Shown here: one piece after another, positions 1 to 10,137 of the stretch | Position numbering within the stretch: the stretch's first letter is position 1 | How the letters are laid out: the number at the start of each line of letters is the position of its first letter | Assembly (NCBI GenBank): GCA_037367405.1 | Contig: JAZKJV010010120.1 | Span: 310,001 to 374,000 of the forward strand | Direction of reading: 5' to 3' | Length of the DNA: 64,000 nucleotides | Source: Ottelia alismoides | Lineage: Eukaryota; Streptophyta; Magnoliopsida; Alismatales; Hydrocharitaceae | Notes under the pieces: model-generated | What the model saw: only the letters and a program-made list of their open reading frames with translations | Told to the model about the DNA's origin: nothing | The model's database searches: none | Made by a program: the position numbers and the translations under genes

Positions 1-2487
1 AAAATTAAAGATACAGATATTCCCAAGACAACTTTTCGAACTAGATACGGGCATTATGAATTCTTAGTTATGCCTTTTGGACTAACAAATGCCCCAGCAG
101 CCTTCATGGATCTCATGAATAGAGTATTCAAGGAGTTCTTAGATCACTTTGTAGTAGTCTTTATTGATGATGTGCTTATTTACTCCAAGGATAAGTATCT
201 GCATGAACACCATCTCAGGCGGGCACTTGAAACTCTAAGGAAGAACAAACTGTACGCTAAATATAGCAAATGTGACTTCTGCCTATCTGAAGTATCTTTC
301 TTAGGCCATGTTATTTCTGGGGAAGGTATATCAGTTGATCCTACAAAGGTTAGTGCGGTGATGAGTTGGGAACGCCCGAAGACTGTCACAGAAATACGAT
401 CTTTTCTGGGTTTAGCTAGATATTATAGAAGATTCGTGAAGGACTTTTCACGGATTGCATTGCCAATGACTAGACTAACTCAAAAGGAGGTCCCATTCTT
501 ATGGTCTGATACATGTGAAGCTAGTTTTCAGGCACTGAAAGAATGCCTAACATCTGCACCCATCCTTACTCTACCCTCCGGGAGTGAAGGGTTTACAGTG
601 TACACTGATGCATCTAAAGAAGGACTTGGGGCGATTCTTATGCAACATGGTAAGGTAGTTGCATATGCATCACGACAGCTCAGGACACATGAGAAGAACT
701 ACCCAACACATGACCTTGAATTAGATGCCGTAGTTTTCGCTTTAAAGATATGGAGACACTACCTGTATGGTATTACTTTTGAAATCTTCACCGATCATAA
801 AAGCTTGAAATATCTATTTGATCAGAAGGAACTCAATATGAGACATAGACGGTGGCTAGAGTTGCTGAAAGACTATGATTGCACTATCTCCTACCACCCT
901 GGTAAGGGGAACGTCGTAGCAGATGCACTTAGCAGAAGAACTTATTCACCCGGGTTAGTGAGTGCTATCCACTTCTGGGGTTTACTATCAACGTTAAGCG
1001 AATGGAAACCATTTGATAGTAGTGCTGATACTATAACTATTCCTCATCGATACAAACCAGAGATATGGGATAAAATAAAGAAAGGACAGGAGGATGATCC
1101 AGTCCTTAAAGACTTGAAACAACAACTTGAGAAGAATGAGATAGAGGGATTCCAGATACAAGATGGGTTACTATATAACCATCACAGAGCTTGTGTACCA
1201 GACATACCTGAATTGAGGAAAGACATTTTACGTGAAGCTCATTGTTCTAGATTATCTATTCATCCAGGAATTACGAAGATGTATAAGGATCTACATTCAT
1301 ACTTTTGGTGGTCGGGAATGAAGAAAGATGTTGCTGAGTTTGTGAATTCATGTTTCACTTGCCAGCAGGTAAAGGCTTCACACCAAAAGCCACCAGGATT
1401 ATTGCATCCCCTCCCTATACCTGAATGGAAATGGGAAAGCATTTCCATGGATTTCGTTACTGGCTTACCTCAGACGACTGGTAGTAAAGATAGTATATGG
1501 GTTATAATAGATCGCCTGACAAAGGTAGCACACTTCATTCCGATAAGCTTATCTTTCACACTAGACCAGTTGGCTGAGTTATATATTACACATGTGATTC
1601 GCCTCCATGGTATCCCGAAGGAAGTATTTTCTGATCGAGATTCACGATTCACCTCACACTATTGGGAGAACTTCATGAAAGCTTTAGGTACACAACTATG
1701 CTTGAGTACAGCATATCATCCACAAACAGATGGTCAGTTAGAACGTACGATTCAAACACTAGAGGATATGATACGAGCATGTGCCTTAGAATGGAAGGGA
1801 TCGTGGATTAAACATTTGCCTCTTGTAGAATTCACCTACAATAATAGTTACCATACAAGTATTGGCATGGCACCATTTGAAGCACTATATGGACGAAAGT
1901 GTACTACTCCTTTGTGTTGGCAAGAGGTCAGAATAAAGAACCTTTATGATTCAGAGAGACTTCAGGAGACACGGGAAGTTGTAGAACTTGCTAGAAAAAG
2001 ACTATTAACTGCTCAGAGTCGCCAGAAAAGTTATAGTGATACCAGGCGAAGAGACCTTGAATTTGAGGTAGGTGACTTTGTATTTCTCAAAGTATCACCT
2101 ATGAAGGGTGTCCAGAGGTTTGGCTTGCATGGGAAGTTAGCACCCAGGTTTGTGGGTCCCTTTGAAATTATTCAACGGATTGGAAAAGTTGTCTATAGAC
2201 TTGCACTTCCTCCACATCTTTCGGCAATACATGATGTATTTCATGTATCAAATCTGAGAAAGTACATTAGGGATCCAGAGCATAAGATAAGTTATGATGA
2301 TTTACATGTTGAGCCAGACTTGACATACCAAGAGATACCTGTGCAAATACTTGAAAGGGATATCAAGAAGTTGAGAAACAAAGAGGTGCCTCTAGTTAAA
2401 GTATTATGGCGAAACCAAGAGTTTGAAGAAGCCACATGGGAACCTGAGGCAGAAATGAGAGAGAAATACCCGTACTTGTTTGAATGA
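1..2487 (+). CDS. pol: Ty3/Gypsy pol polyprotein, 3' part: RT, RNase H, integrase, chromodomain
   Basis: Reading frame open from base 1 to the stop at 2485-2487, so it is the 3' part of a longer gag-pol. [10 protein letters not shown] at about 73-96 and the catalytic FIDD motif at 160-171. RNase H: YTDAS at about 601-615, ending near ADALSRR (about 919-939). Integrase: His/Cys zinc-binding segment at about 1240-1365, catalytic core with MDFVTGLP (about 1447), SDRDSRF (about 1630) and the Glu in TDGQLERT (about 1729-1752). A chromodomain follows at about 2320-2484 with aromatic residues in [15 protein letters not shown]. No frameshift or stop is seen, unlike every minus-strand copy in the window. 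The polyprotein would be cut in the virus-like particle; the chromodomain is expected to guide integration to heterochromatin. The 5' end (gag, protease, early RT) lies outside the window. Confidence 0.93.
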   Translation, partial: KIKDTDIPKTTFRTRYGHYEFLVMPFGLTNAPAAFMDLMNRVFKEFLDHFVVVFIDDVLIYSKDKYLHEHHLRRALETLRKNKLYAKYSKCDFCLSEVSFLGHVISGEGISVDPTKVSAVMSWERPKTVTEIRSFLGLARYYRRFVKDFSRIALPMTRLTQKEVPFLWSDTCEASFQALKECLTSAPILTLPSGSEGFTVYTDASKEGLGAILMQHGKVVAYASRQLRTHEKNYPTHDLELDAVVFALKIWRHYLYGITFEIFTDHKSLKYLFDQKELNMRHRRWLELLKDYDCTISYHPGKGNVVADALSRRTYSPGLVSAIHFWGLLSTLSEWKPFDSSADTITIPHRYKPEIWDKIKKGQEDDPVLKDLKQQLEKNEIEGFQIQDGLLYNHHRACVPDIPELRKDILREAHCSRLSIHPGITKMYKDLHSYFWWSGMKKDVAEFVNSCFTCQQVKASHQKPPGLLHPLPIPEWKWESISMDFVTGLPQTTGSKDSIWVIIDRLTKVAHFIPISLSFTLDQLAELYITHVIRLHGIPKEVFSDRDSRFTSHYWENFMKALGTQLCLSTAYHPQTDGQLERTIQTLEDMIRACALEWKGSWIKHLPLVEFTYNNSYHTSIGMAPFEALYGRKCTTPLCWQEVRIKNLYDSERLQETREVVELARKRLLTAQSRQKSYSDTRRRDLEFEVGDFVFLKVSPMKGVQRFGLHGKLAPRFVGPFEIIQRIGKVVYRLALPPHLSAIHDVFHVSNLRKYIRDPEHKISYDDLHVEPDLTYQEIPVQILERDIKKLRNKEVPLVKVLWRNQEFEEATWEPEAEMREKYPYLFE

Positions 2488-2537
2488 TAACATTATGTAT
2501 TATGTATATGTTCATTTTAAATGACATGACGTTCATT

Positions 2538-2630
2538 CTCTTTAAGGTTGTTATGGTTTCAATCCTCTTTAAGGTTGTTATGCCTGCATTTCTAGTCTCG
2601 AGGATGAGACTTCCTTTAAGGTTGTTATAA
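2538..2630 (+). repeat. Three copies of a CTTTAAGGTTGTTAT motif at the PPT/LTR junction
   Basis: The motif CTCTTTAAGGTTGTTATG lies at 2538-2555 and 2565-2582, and a close copy (CCTTTAAGGTTGTTATAA) at 2613-2630. The third copy spans the inferred LTR edge, so the PPT/LTR junction sequence itself is repeated. Confidence 0.7.
2606..2622 (+). promoter_or_regulatory. Candidate polypurine tract of element T
   Basis: A purine-rich stretch (GAGACTTCCTTTAAGG) just before the inferred LTR start. It follows a CTAGTCTCGAGGATGAGAC stretch resembling the 3' end of other Del/Tekay elements. It is less purine-pure than usual, so the exact priming site is uncertain. Confidence 0.5.
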
Positions 2631-3102
2631 TTGTAAAGCCTTGAACTTGGCATATCTCGGATCCTATATAATAAGATCTGGCTCGTCAAGAGAAAACCAA
2701 CGAAATTTGTTTCGTGTGAATCGGACTTCGTTTCGAATTGTTGTGATTTTCCGAAGAAAGAGAAGTCATTAATGCATAATGATTGTTATTAAGACTAATT
2801 AAACATGATTAAATAAATTAATGACGATTGAAAGCCGCTAATGATCATTAGTAAACACTAATCAATAGTTAACAAAAGATAAGCGTAAGCCGTGAAAGTT
2901 AAATCGCGATTAATGAAAGTTAATCACGATTAGTGTTAATTAAGCTTCATTAGCAAATCTAGAATCCTCTAGAATATTCTAACTTAAGCTCCAAGTTTGG
3001 GATAAGTTTTGGCTAAAACCATGGGCCAAAACCATGGGCCGCTAAACCATGGTTAAGGTCTAAACCATGGTTTTCTAACCATGGTTAGTGGTTTTCTAGG
3101 GC

Positions 3103-3113
3103 CTGTAAATAGA
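3103..3113 (+). promoter_or_regulatory. TATA-like box of the element T LTR
   Basis: CTGTAAATAGA is followed at 3114-3165 by a pyrimidine-rich, CA-rich stretch typical of a transcription start region. Six CCATGG palindromes lie within 100 bp upstream. Inferred from position and composition only. Confidence 0.5.
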
Positions 3114-3366
3114 CCCCCCCTACCCATTCATTCTCTACAACTTCCACTACCACCACCACCCCAAGGGCTAGGGTCGAGAGGTTAGGAGGAGGAGTGGGAG
3201 GCGAGGGAGGAGCGCTAGCGAAGCGCTGCCGGGAGAACGAGGAGGAGAAAGGTATGATCCTCTCTTAGTTACTTCATAAGGTAGGCTTTCAATTCATACT
3301 CTTGTTCTTCCAAGTTTTGTTTTTGATTCATATTTCTTTTCGATTCGTTTTCCTGTTGTGGTTCGA

Positions 3367-3636
3367 GGAGAAATATGTGTAACACCCTACTTAGGTGCGG
3401 GCGGCTATGCACGTCAGTGACCCTGTGATTCGTCACACGTTCACTCATCTAAGATGTGTGGTGTCTACCGATTCTCCATCATTTATGTTTCTATTCTTCG
3501 TATTATGCTTTTATTTTGATGGAGAAATCTGTGTAATACCCTACATAGGTGCGGGCGGCTATGCACGTCAGTGACCCTGTGATTCGTCACACGTTCACTC
3601 ACCTAAGATGTGTGGTGTCTACCGGTTCTTCATCTC
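3367..3636 (+). repeat. Two direct repeats, 154-bp period, in the T LTR
   Basis: The block starting GGAGAAAT at 3367 recurs at 3521 with few changes. The shared core runs from GTGTAA through CTAGGTGCGGGCGG-like sequence to GGTGTCTACCG. It probably lies in R/U5 of the LTR. Confidence 0.9.
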
Positions 3637-3720
3637 TTGTTGTTGAGTATATTCTTTCAGCTTCGTTGTTATTTTCCTCTCGATTGATTTTATAGAGGAA
3701 ACTCTTTTCATTTTTATTTT

Positions 3721-3855
3721 GAAATATGTCCCGATATAAGGGGAAACTCTGCTGAAATTTTCCGAGAAATATGTCCCGATATAAGGGGAAACTCTGCCGA
3801 AATTTTCCGAGAAATATGTCCCGATATGAGGGGAAACTCTACCGAAATTTTAAGA
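3721..3855 (+). repeat. Three 45-bp tandem repeats in the T LTR
   Basis: Units start at 3721, 3766 and 3811, each GAAATATGTCCCGATAT followed by RAGGGGAAACTCT and an AAATTTT tail. The 45-bp period is a multiple of three, which produces a chance minus-strand ORF (3714-3917) that should not be called a gene. Confidence 0.9.
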
Positions 3856-3869
3856 GAAAATATGTTCTT

Positions 3870-3945
3870 GACATTCTTCGTGTTCTTCGTGTTCTTCGCG
3901 TTCTTCGCGTTCTTCATTCGTTCTTCACGTTCTTAACATGTTCTT
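3870..3945 (+). repeat. 9-bp GTTCTTCGN tandem repeat in the T LTR
   Basis: About eight degenerate copies of GTTCTTCGC/GTTCTTCGT run head to tail next to the 45-bp repeats. Confidence 0.8.
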
Positions 3946-5414
3946 AGCATTTTGATACGAAAAATGAAATTCGATCTTTTCAGGAGCCTTAAAATAGCCT
4001 TTCTAAAAACGAAACTCGATAAAGTCTTGCATACACGAGAGAGAGCTCGATTAGGTAACGAAATCCTTCCTTTTGTTGTTGGGTTTTCATACGAAATTAT
4101 TGAAATTCTTGATTTTGTGTTCTTTGCTATGAAGAACCTTAATTTTGGTTATTTTTGAAAAAGTCTGAAGAATTGCTTTGTGATTCCCACTAAAATAAGA
4201 TTTACGCATCAAATTGATGCTTTGGCTCTGAAATTTAGGGTTTGGGAGTTAAAATAGGCATAAATAGGAGTATACATATGGTTATGAATAATATATATGT
4301 GAGTCGATACTAAGTATTGCGATTTATGCAAATCAAAGACTTAACGAAAGAATTACATCATGTGAATTGGTGTGATTTGAGTTGGATCCTGAAAAGGATC
4401 ATGTGTCACGATAAGGATGACTGGGAGTAGTACTACAGGTCGGGCATGCAACCTGTAGGTTGTCGGAAGGAACCCGTATTGGCGTTTCCCTACCTAGGTG
4501 GTACACGGTTGCCCTGTTATGATAAGTGCGCACAAATTGAATATTTTGCAACGCGTGGTACCGGGAGCCAATATATTCGGGTTGGAACGACGGAAGATGT
4601 GGTCGTGCCATGTGGAGGCACGGGTAGTCAATAGCGGCTGGGTCACGATAACATGTATTTAAAGCCGCTAGTTTATATGATTAAATGTTAGCCTGAGGTT
4701 TTAAGCAACCGAGTCCTCGAGGACGGTGTGCTCTTTTGTTTTTCCAGGCTGAGGGTTGAGACCATGTTTAATAAAAGAAAAGGAAATGGTCAGGGTAGTA
4801 TTGGAGGATTGGTTGAGGCGACGTGCGGCGGCATAAGCTTACCAAGATCAACACAATCTCCACTCCCGAAGTGTCCACAGCTTCGGAGTCCAAGAATGGT
4901 GGGGTTCCCCTGGACTAATCCCTGATGTGGAATAGAACGGAATAGGACTTAAATTAATGAAAATGAATGAAATTTTTGTGATATAAAATTTTGAAAAATT
5001 ACACAATTTGTTTGCTTTTCCTCTTCTTCGTTACTTAGCATTCGCTAATTTGTATCCTATGATTTATGGAAAACCCAACAAGTATAGGTGAGCCATTGCA
5101 AGGACTTTAAAAATTCATCCGGCTTACATACTAGACATCCAGCCAGCCACAGTAGCTTTACTCTTTAAGGTAGTTAGTAATCTTTTGTATATTTTCCTTT
5201 CAAGCTGATGTACATGTAATGGTTATAGTGGGACAGTTTATCATCTAAACTTTATTTTGTGAATGGAAAAGTGTTGAAATACTTTCTTCCGAGTATTTTT
5301 ATTTGCAGTATATTTCTGAATGTTAGTTGTGATTGCTGAATAAATTATTGATGAGTAACCAGATCCGGATATGGGAGGATCCGACGGCCCAAGAAATGGG
5401 GTCGCGACACAACA

Positions 5415-6667
5415 GCATTTACATAAGGAGTTTTTCCTCTTGAGTCAGTAGACTATCCCTCTTTTGAAGCTTTATCGCAACCCACAACCTCCTGTCTTTA
5501 GACTTCCTTATCACTGGACGGGTTGGGGTGCACTTCCCTCCCTAAAGGAGGACAAATGTTTTCACTTGTGTGCGTCTCATACTGGCAAATCCAATCCCCT
5601 CACCACTCCAACTGAGTTGAGCCATGTGAAAGGTGCAGATGTCCAAGTTAGGTCATTGTCAACAAGAGTCGTGCGTATGCTCCGAAATACTCTACTTAGG
5701 CAGTTAAGAATCCATTAAACCAAGTCCCGTGATCCTCAAAGAATTAAGTCAACTAGACCTGAAATACCTCAAACCCAGTTCCTATAAGGTTCCTGTTATT
5801 AGGTAGATTTTAAGGTCCAATCAAGCTCCAATCTCCGGATTTTACTTAGACTTGTTCAACTATCAAACTCAATTTTAAAAATGCTTATGCTATGTGATGC
5901 AGAAAATATTTTTGTGATGCAATTTTCAAAGATTTTGAACTTTTTATGGATTTTTGAAAAGATGATGATGATGCATATGCATTTTTTTGTATTTTTCACA
6001 AAGATTTTTCAAATGTTTTTGGATTTTAGTTTTGCAAAATTTTTTGGAATTTTTGAAAACACCAAAGTTTTTGGCTAAAAGTTAGGTGAAAACTATGTAC
6101 ACGGAAGTGCTTCTTATATAAACAAGAAGTGGATTTTAAGAATTTGCAGGGTAAGTGATCACTTTTATAGGTATATAGTGGATTTTTGGTGTAATGTATG
6201 TATATTCCTCAAACTTATTTGACACAAGTTTTTCAAAGAATTTTTGAAAACTATAGTCCAAAATAGTTTTTACAAACATTTTACAAACATGTACACACAC
6301 TTGAAAATCATTTTGCAAAGGTTTTCCAAACAGTATATATAGATTTTTCAAAATATTTTTTGCAACCATTTTTCAAACCATTTGCAAATCATTTTTCAAA
6401 CATTTTATTTCACACAAAGAAAAGAAATTTTACAAACCACACATTTTACACAGGTTGAAAACATGTAACAAAACATTTTCAAAATAGTTTTCAATAGATT
6501 TTCACAAAGATTTTCAAACTATTTTTCAAACATTTTAAAAAAAACGTTTTCACCTGATTTGTTAATCAGTATATACAAAAAGAATTTGAGGAACAAAATA
6601 CCTTTTTATTAGGGATTTTAATGAATTTTTAAAGAATTATTAGCCATATTATTAAGAAAATATGAAA
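5415..6667 (-). other. A: 3' noncoding region between 3' LTR and hairpin array
   Basis: No coding potential: stops in all frames. The first 450 bp (5423-5870) match B 15672-16110 closely and C and D more loosely, including TTTTTCCTCTTGAG, ACTATCCCTCTTTTGAAGC and an AAAGAATTAAGTCA segment. From about 5880 to 6660 it becomes A/T-rich with many TTTTCAAA/TTTGAAAA words. Confidence 0.8.
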
Positions 6668-7060
6668 GTACGAGTTATGGGTAAAGTATATACACAGTAT
6701 ATACGACCCCCCTATACTTAGCTTGAGCTATGTCCTCATAGATCGGAGAGAAAAGAGAAGACATAACTCGTACTAAGTATAGACAAGTCTAAAGAATAAA
6801 TAAATGAACCAATAAGAAGTTGACCGTCCCCCCTATACTTAGGATCAAAGAATCCTAAGTATAGCAGACTGTACACAACACAAGGAGGGTCAAGGGTGGG
6901 AATGAACAGATCGTACTCAGATTGTCTCCCCCTATATTTAGGGTAAAATATCCCTAAGTATAGACAAGAAGAGGAGACAATGGAGAGGATCGAAATGAAA
7001 CTGAAAAAACTCGGGGTGCAAACCCCCCTATACTTAGGACAAAGTACGTCCTAAGTACAA
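6668..7060 (-). other. A: array of four hairpins carrying polypurine-tract copies
   Basis: Arms (plus-strand positions): hairpin 1, 6712-6721 with 6773-6782; hairpin 2, 6833-6845 with 6852-6864 (perfect 13 bp, loop CAAAGA); hairpin 3, 6932-6943 with 6952-6963 (one mismatch) inside outer arms ATTGTCTCC/GGAGACAAT; hairpin 4, 7031-7040 with 7048-7057. Each starts on the plus strand with a C-run then CTATACTTAG or a close variant; on the sense strand this reads CTAAGTATAGGGGG, like the PPT beside the LTR in B, C and D. Function unknown. Confidence 0.85.
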
Positions 7061-7248
7061 AAAACTGACAACAAGGGGCGGCACCTTTTTGATAGATAAA
7101 GAACATAGAAAAGGAAAAGAAGAAAAGAAGAAAAGAAGAAAGTAAATCAATAGATGAAAGCGTGATATGAACAGATGGATCTGTACAGCGGAAGATGGAG
7201 TTGATCACCATGTATGAGATGTAGATGATATGAGTCAAAGAACACATC

Positions 7249-8570
7249 TCATACCATAAGAATGGGGGCAACGTCAATGGTCGGCGGATCATGATCTAGA
7301 TATAGCTTCAGGCGTTGACCATTGACGCGGAAGGTAGAGGAAGATGACGGTTCGGATATGTCAATACTGCCATTGTCATGTACCTTCCTGACCACATATG
7401 GACCTTTCCACTTGCTCTGTAATTTCCCTCGAAATAATTTCAGCCTGGAATCAAACAACCATACTCTCTGATCTGGCTCAAACTGTTTATGGCTAATATG
7501 GGAATCATGCCATGTTTTCACTTTCTCCTTGTACTGTAGGCTGCTAGAAAGGCTGTATCTCTCAGTTCTTCCAGGGCTGCCAACTCTGCTCTTCTCTATT
7601 CTCCTATGCTCTCGGGATCTAACAGTAACTCAGTGACTGCCCAAAAGGATTTGTGCTTGATTTCCACTGGCAAATGGCACGGCTTGCCATAGACGAGTAG
7701 AAAGAGAGATGTCCCCAATGGATTCTTGAAAGAAGTCCGATAGGCCCACAAGACCGAGTCCAAAAGCTGTGACCAATCCTTTCGGTCTGGGCGGATAACT
7801 ATCTGCAAGATAGTATTTATCTCTCGGTTCGATACTTCGGCAAGACCATTAGTCTGAGGGTGATACAGTGTGGCAACCTGATGGTCAATGCCGAACTCGT
7901 CTGCAAGGGCCCTAACCTTGTCATTGATGAAATGAGACCCCCCGTCTGAAATCGAGACTCTAGGTACCCCGAATCGTGAAATGATATTTTTCCTCAAAAA
8001 TTTGCATACGGTTTTAGCATCTGCGGCACGGGCGGGGATGGCCTCAACCCATCGGCTGACATAATCAACAGCGAGCAAAATATGCTCGAATCCCTGACTC
8101 TTAGGAAATGGGCCCATGAAATCAATCCCCCATGCATCAAAAACCTCACAAAAGTGAATGGGTTGCATGGGCATCATGTCTCTCTGTCCGCAGGTTCCTA
8201 TTTTCTGACAGTCAGTACATCTCTTCACGAACTCATCTGAATCCTTGAAGAGAGTAGGCCACCATAGGCCGGATTGAAGCACCTTCTGTGCTGTCCTTTT
8301 TCCAGAATGATGTCCTCCTGCCTCAAGCTTGTGGCAGTATGTGCGGACGCTATGATGCTCTTCTTGAGAAATGCACCTCCTCCAGATGTTGTCCCCTCCT
8401 TCATGATAAAGGATGTGATCCTCCCAATGGTAAAACTTGGCCTTCACTAGGAAAGTCTCGAGTTTCTGCCTGGGCCAACCTTGTGGGACCGTCTTGGCAA
8501 CAAGATAGTTCACAATGTCGGCATACCACGGGAGCGAGGTGATAGCCAAGATCGCCTCATCTGAAAATGT
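7249..8570 (-). pseudogene. A: broken integrase
   Basis: Integrase of the Athila type in two main pieces. Piece 1 (8549-7596) has the zinc-binding segment (HSVRTYCHKLEAGGHH and CTDCQ), core residues in WGIDFMGPFP, SISDGGSHF and the Glu of NGLAEVSNRE. It ends at a TAG at 7596-7598 where B has CAG. Piece 2 (7521-7249) is the C-terminal DNA-binding part (WHDSHISHKQFEPDQRVWLF to DVAPILMV), with a length change between the two near 7540-7560 relative to B. No chromodomain follows, as expected for Athila. Role in a working copy: inserts the cDNA into the genome. Confidence 0.9.
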
Positions 8571-10137
8571 CTATGTGATAGGTGCGCTGGGCTCAGATTC
8601 ATCAAGATTCTCCAATCTGGAGAGATGATCCGCCACCACATTTTTAACTCCAGGCTTATCCTTAATCTCAATATCAAATTCCTGGAGCAGAAGGATCCAT
8701 CTGGTAAGGCGTGCTTTGGCATCCTTCTTGACCATTAAGTACCGGATGGCGGTGTGATCTGTGTAAATAGTCACTCTAGATCTGAGAATATAAGATCGAT
8801 ACTTATCCAAAGCAAAAACTATGGCCAGCATCTCTTTCTCAGTCACAGTGTAATTCCACTGAGCGGCATCCAAAGTCCGGCTGGCGTAGTGAATGGCAAA
8901 CGATAAACCATCCCTCCTATGTCCAAGCACAGCCCCAACGGCAAAATCTGAAGCATCCATCATGATCTCGAATGGGAGAGACCAATCAGGTGGCTGAAGG
9001 ACAGGAGCTGAAACAACCATATATTTGAGAGTCTCAAAAGACGCGAGACACTTATCATTCACAATGAACTCGGTGTCTTTCGTCAGCAGATCAGTAAGCG
9101 GTCGGGCAATACGACTGAAGTCCTGAATGAACCGTCGATAGAAACCGACATGCCCCAGAAAAGACCGCAACTGACGCAAATTGGACGGTGGATTGAGTTT
9201 TCTAATGATATGCACCTTGTCCGGATCGACCTCCATGCCCCTGTTGGAGACAATATGACCAAGGATCGTCCCCTGAGTCACCATGAAGTGACTCTTCTCC
9301 CAAGACAAGACAAGATTGACCTCAATGCGGCACTGAAGCACACAGTCTAGGCAGTCAAGACAAGCATCGAACCCGTCGTCATAGATCGAGAAGTCATCCA
9401 TGAAAACCTCTAAACAGTCACCATGAAGACCTCTAAACAGTCACCACCATGTCCGAGAATATGGACAACATGCACCTTTGGAATGTCGCCGGAGCATTAC
9501 ATAGACCAAAGGGCATCCGTCTGAAAGCATAAGTCCCAAACGGACAGGTGAATGTCGTCTTCTCCTAGTCTTCGGGCGCAATGGCCACTTGATTATATCC
9601 AGAGTACCCGTCAAGAAAGCAGTAATGACTCTTCCCAGCTAGCTGCTCAATAATCTGATCAATGAATGGCAACGGGAAGTGATCCTTCTTGGTGGCCTCA
9701 TTTAATTGTCTGTAGTCCACACAGACCCTCCAAGAAGTGGGTACTCGGGTAGCGATCTCCTATCCAGACTCATTCACAACTGTAGTGATACCCGTCTTCT
9801 TGGGCACCACATGCAACGGACTAACCCATTTAGAGTCGGAGATGGGGTAGATAAAATCGGCGCTCCACCACTTCGAAATTTCTTTCATGACTACGTCTCG
9901 AAGATTCGGGTTCAACCGTCGTTGGAACTCACACGAAGGCCTAGCGTTATCCTCGAGATAGATGTGGTGGGAGCACAGAGCCGGACTAATCCCCTGGAGA
10001 TCAGCTATACTCCAACCTATCGCCTTGCGGTTTCTTTCAAGAACCTCCATCAGACGAGATTCTTGCTCTCCAGTCAAACCTGCTGAGATAATGACTGGGT
10101 GCATATCTGGCTCACCCGTAAGGAATCTATACTTCAA
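8571..10137 (-). pseudogene. A: broken reverse transcriptase and RNase H
   Basis: 9401-8571 holds the end of RT from the catalytic MDDFSIYDD, the connection domain ([21 protein letters not shown]) and RNase H ([33 protein letters not shown]). It ends at a TAG at 8571-8573 where B has GAG. 10137-9760 holds the RT N-terminal part (AIGWSIADLQGISPALCSHH, YPISDSKWVSP) and ends at TAG 9760-9762. Between them the fingers/palm segment is shifted by several changes, including a 23-bp tandem duplication at 9398-9443 next to the FMDD motif. The copy is inactive. Confidence 0.9.
9398..9443 (-). repeat. 23-bp tandem duplication in A's RT
   Basis: CCATGAARACCTCTAAACAG plus TCA occurs at 9398-9420 and 9421-9443. 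B has one copy (19603-19624). Twenty-three is not a multiple of three, so the duplication shifts the frame beside the catalytic site. Confidence 0.9.

Larger units (their letters stand above)
1..5409 (+). mobile_element. Element T: 3' part of a Tekay/Del-type chromovirus
   Basis: Ty3/Gypsy element on the plus strand, entering from the left edge. The visible part runs RT palm, RNase H, integrase, chromodomain, then a 3' LTR. The C-terminal chromodomain and the purine-rich stretch after pol fit the Tekay/Del lineage. The LTR appears to end in GCGACA at 5409. The next sequence (from about 5415) is homologous to the 3' noncoding region of element B near 15662, so T is inserted into element A. The 5-bp target copy on this side would be CAACA (5410-5414); its partner lies off the window. 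Confidence 0.9.
2623..5409 (+). repeat. 3' LTR of element T
   Basis: Begins about TGTTATAA (2623; TGTAAAGCC at 2632 is an alternative) and ends GCGACA at 5409, giving about 2.8 kb. The end is fixed by the switch to sequence shared with element B. It holds several CCATGG motifs (3015-3090), a TATA-like site, two kinds of tandem repeat and no convincing ORF. The 5' LTR is off the window, so the start cannot be checked by comparison. Confidence 0.75.

Noticed and set aside
3714..3917. 67-aa repeated-sequence protein on the minus strand
   Set aside because: Product of the 45-bp tandem repeat in the T LTR, whose period is a multiple of three.
5881..6078. Small plus-strand ORF with Phe-rich sequence (also 16130-16402)
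   Set aside because: Arises from TTTT/TTTGAA words of the A/T-rich 3' region; differs in frame and length between A and B.
6833..6864. Bacterial-type rho-independent terminator
   Set aside because: Perfect stems with purine/pyrimidine runs, but the host is a plant and the sense strand has a G-run, not a U-run, after the stem.
6712..7057. CRISPR-like array of short repeats
   Set aside because: Units are hairpins with irregular spacing and conserved spacers in a eukaryotic retrotransposon; no cas genes.
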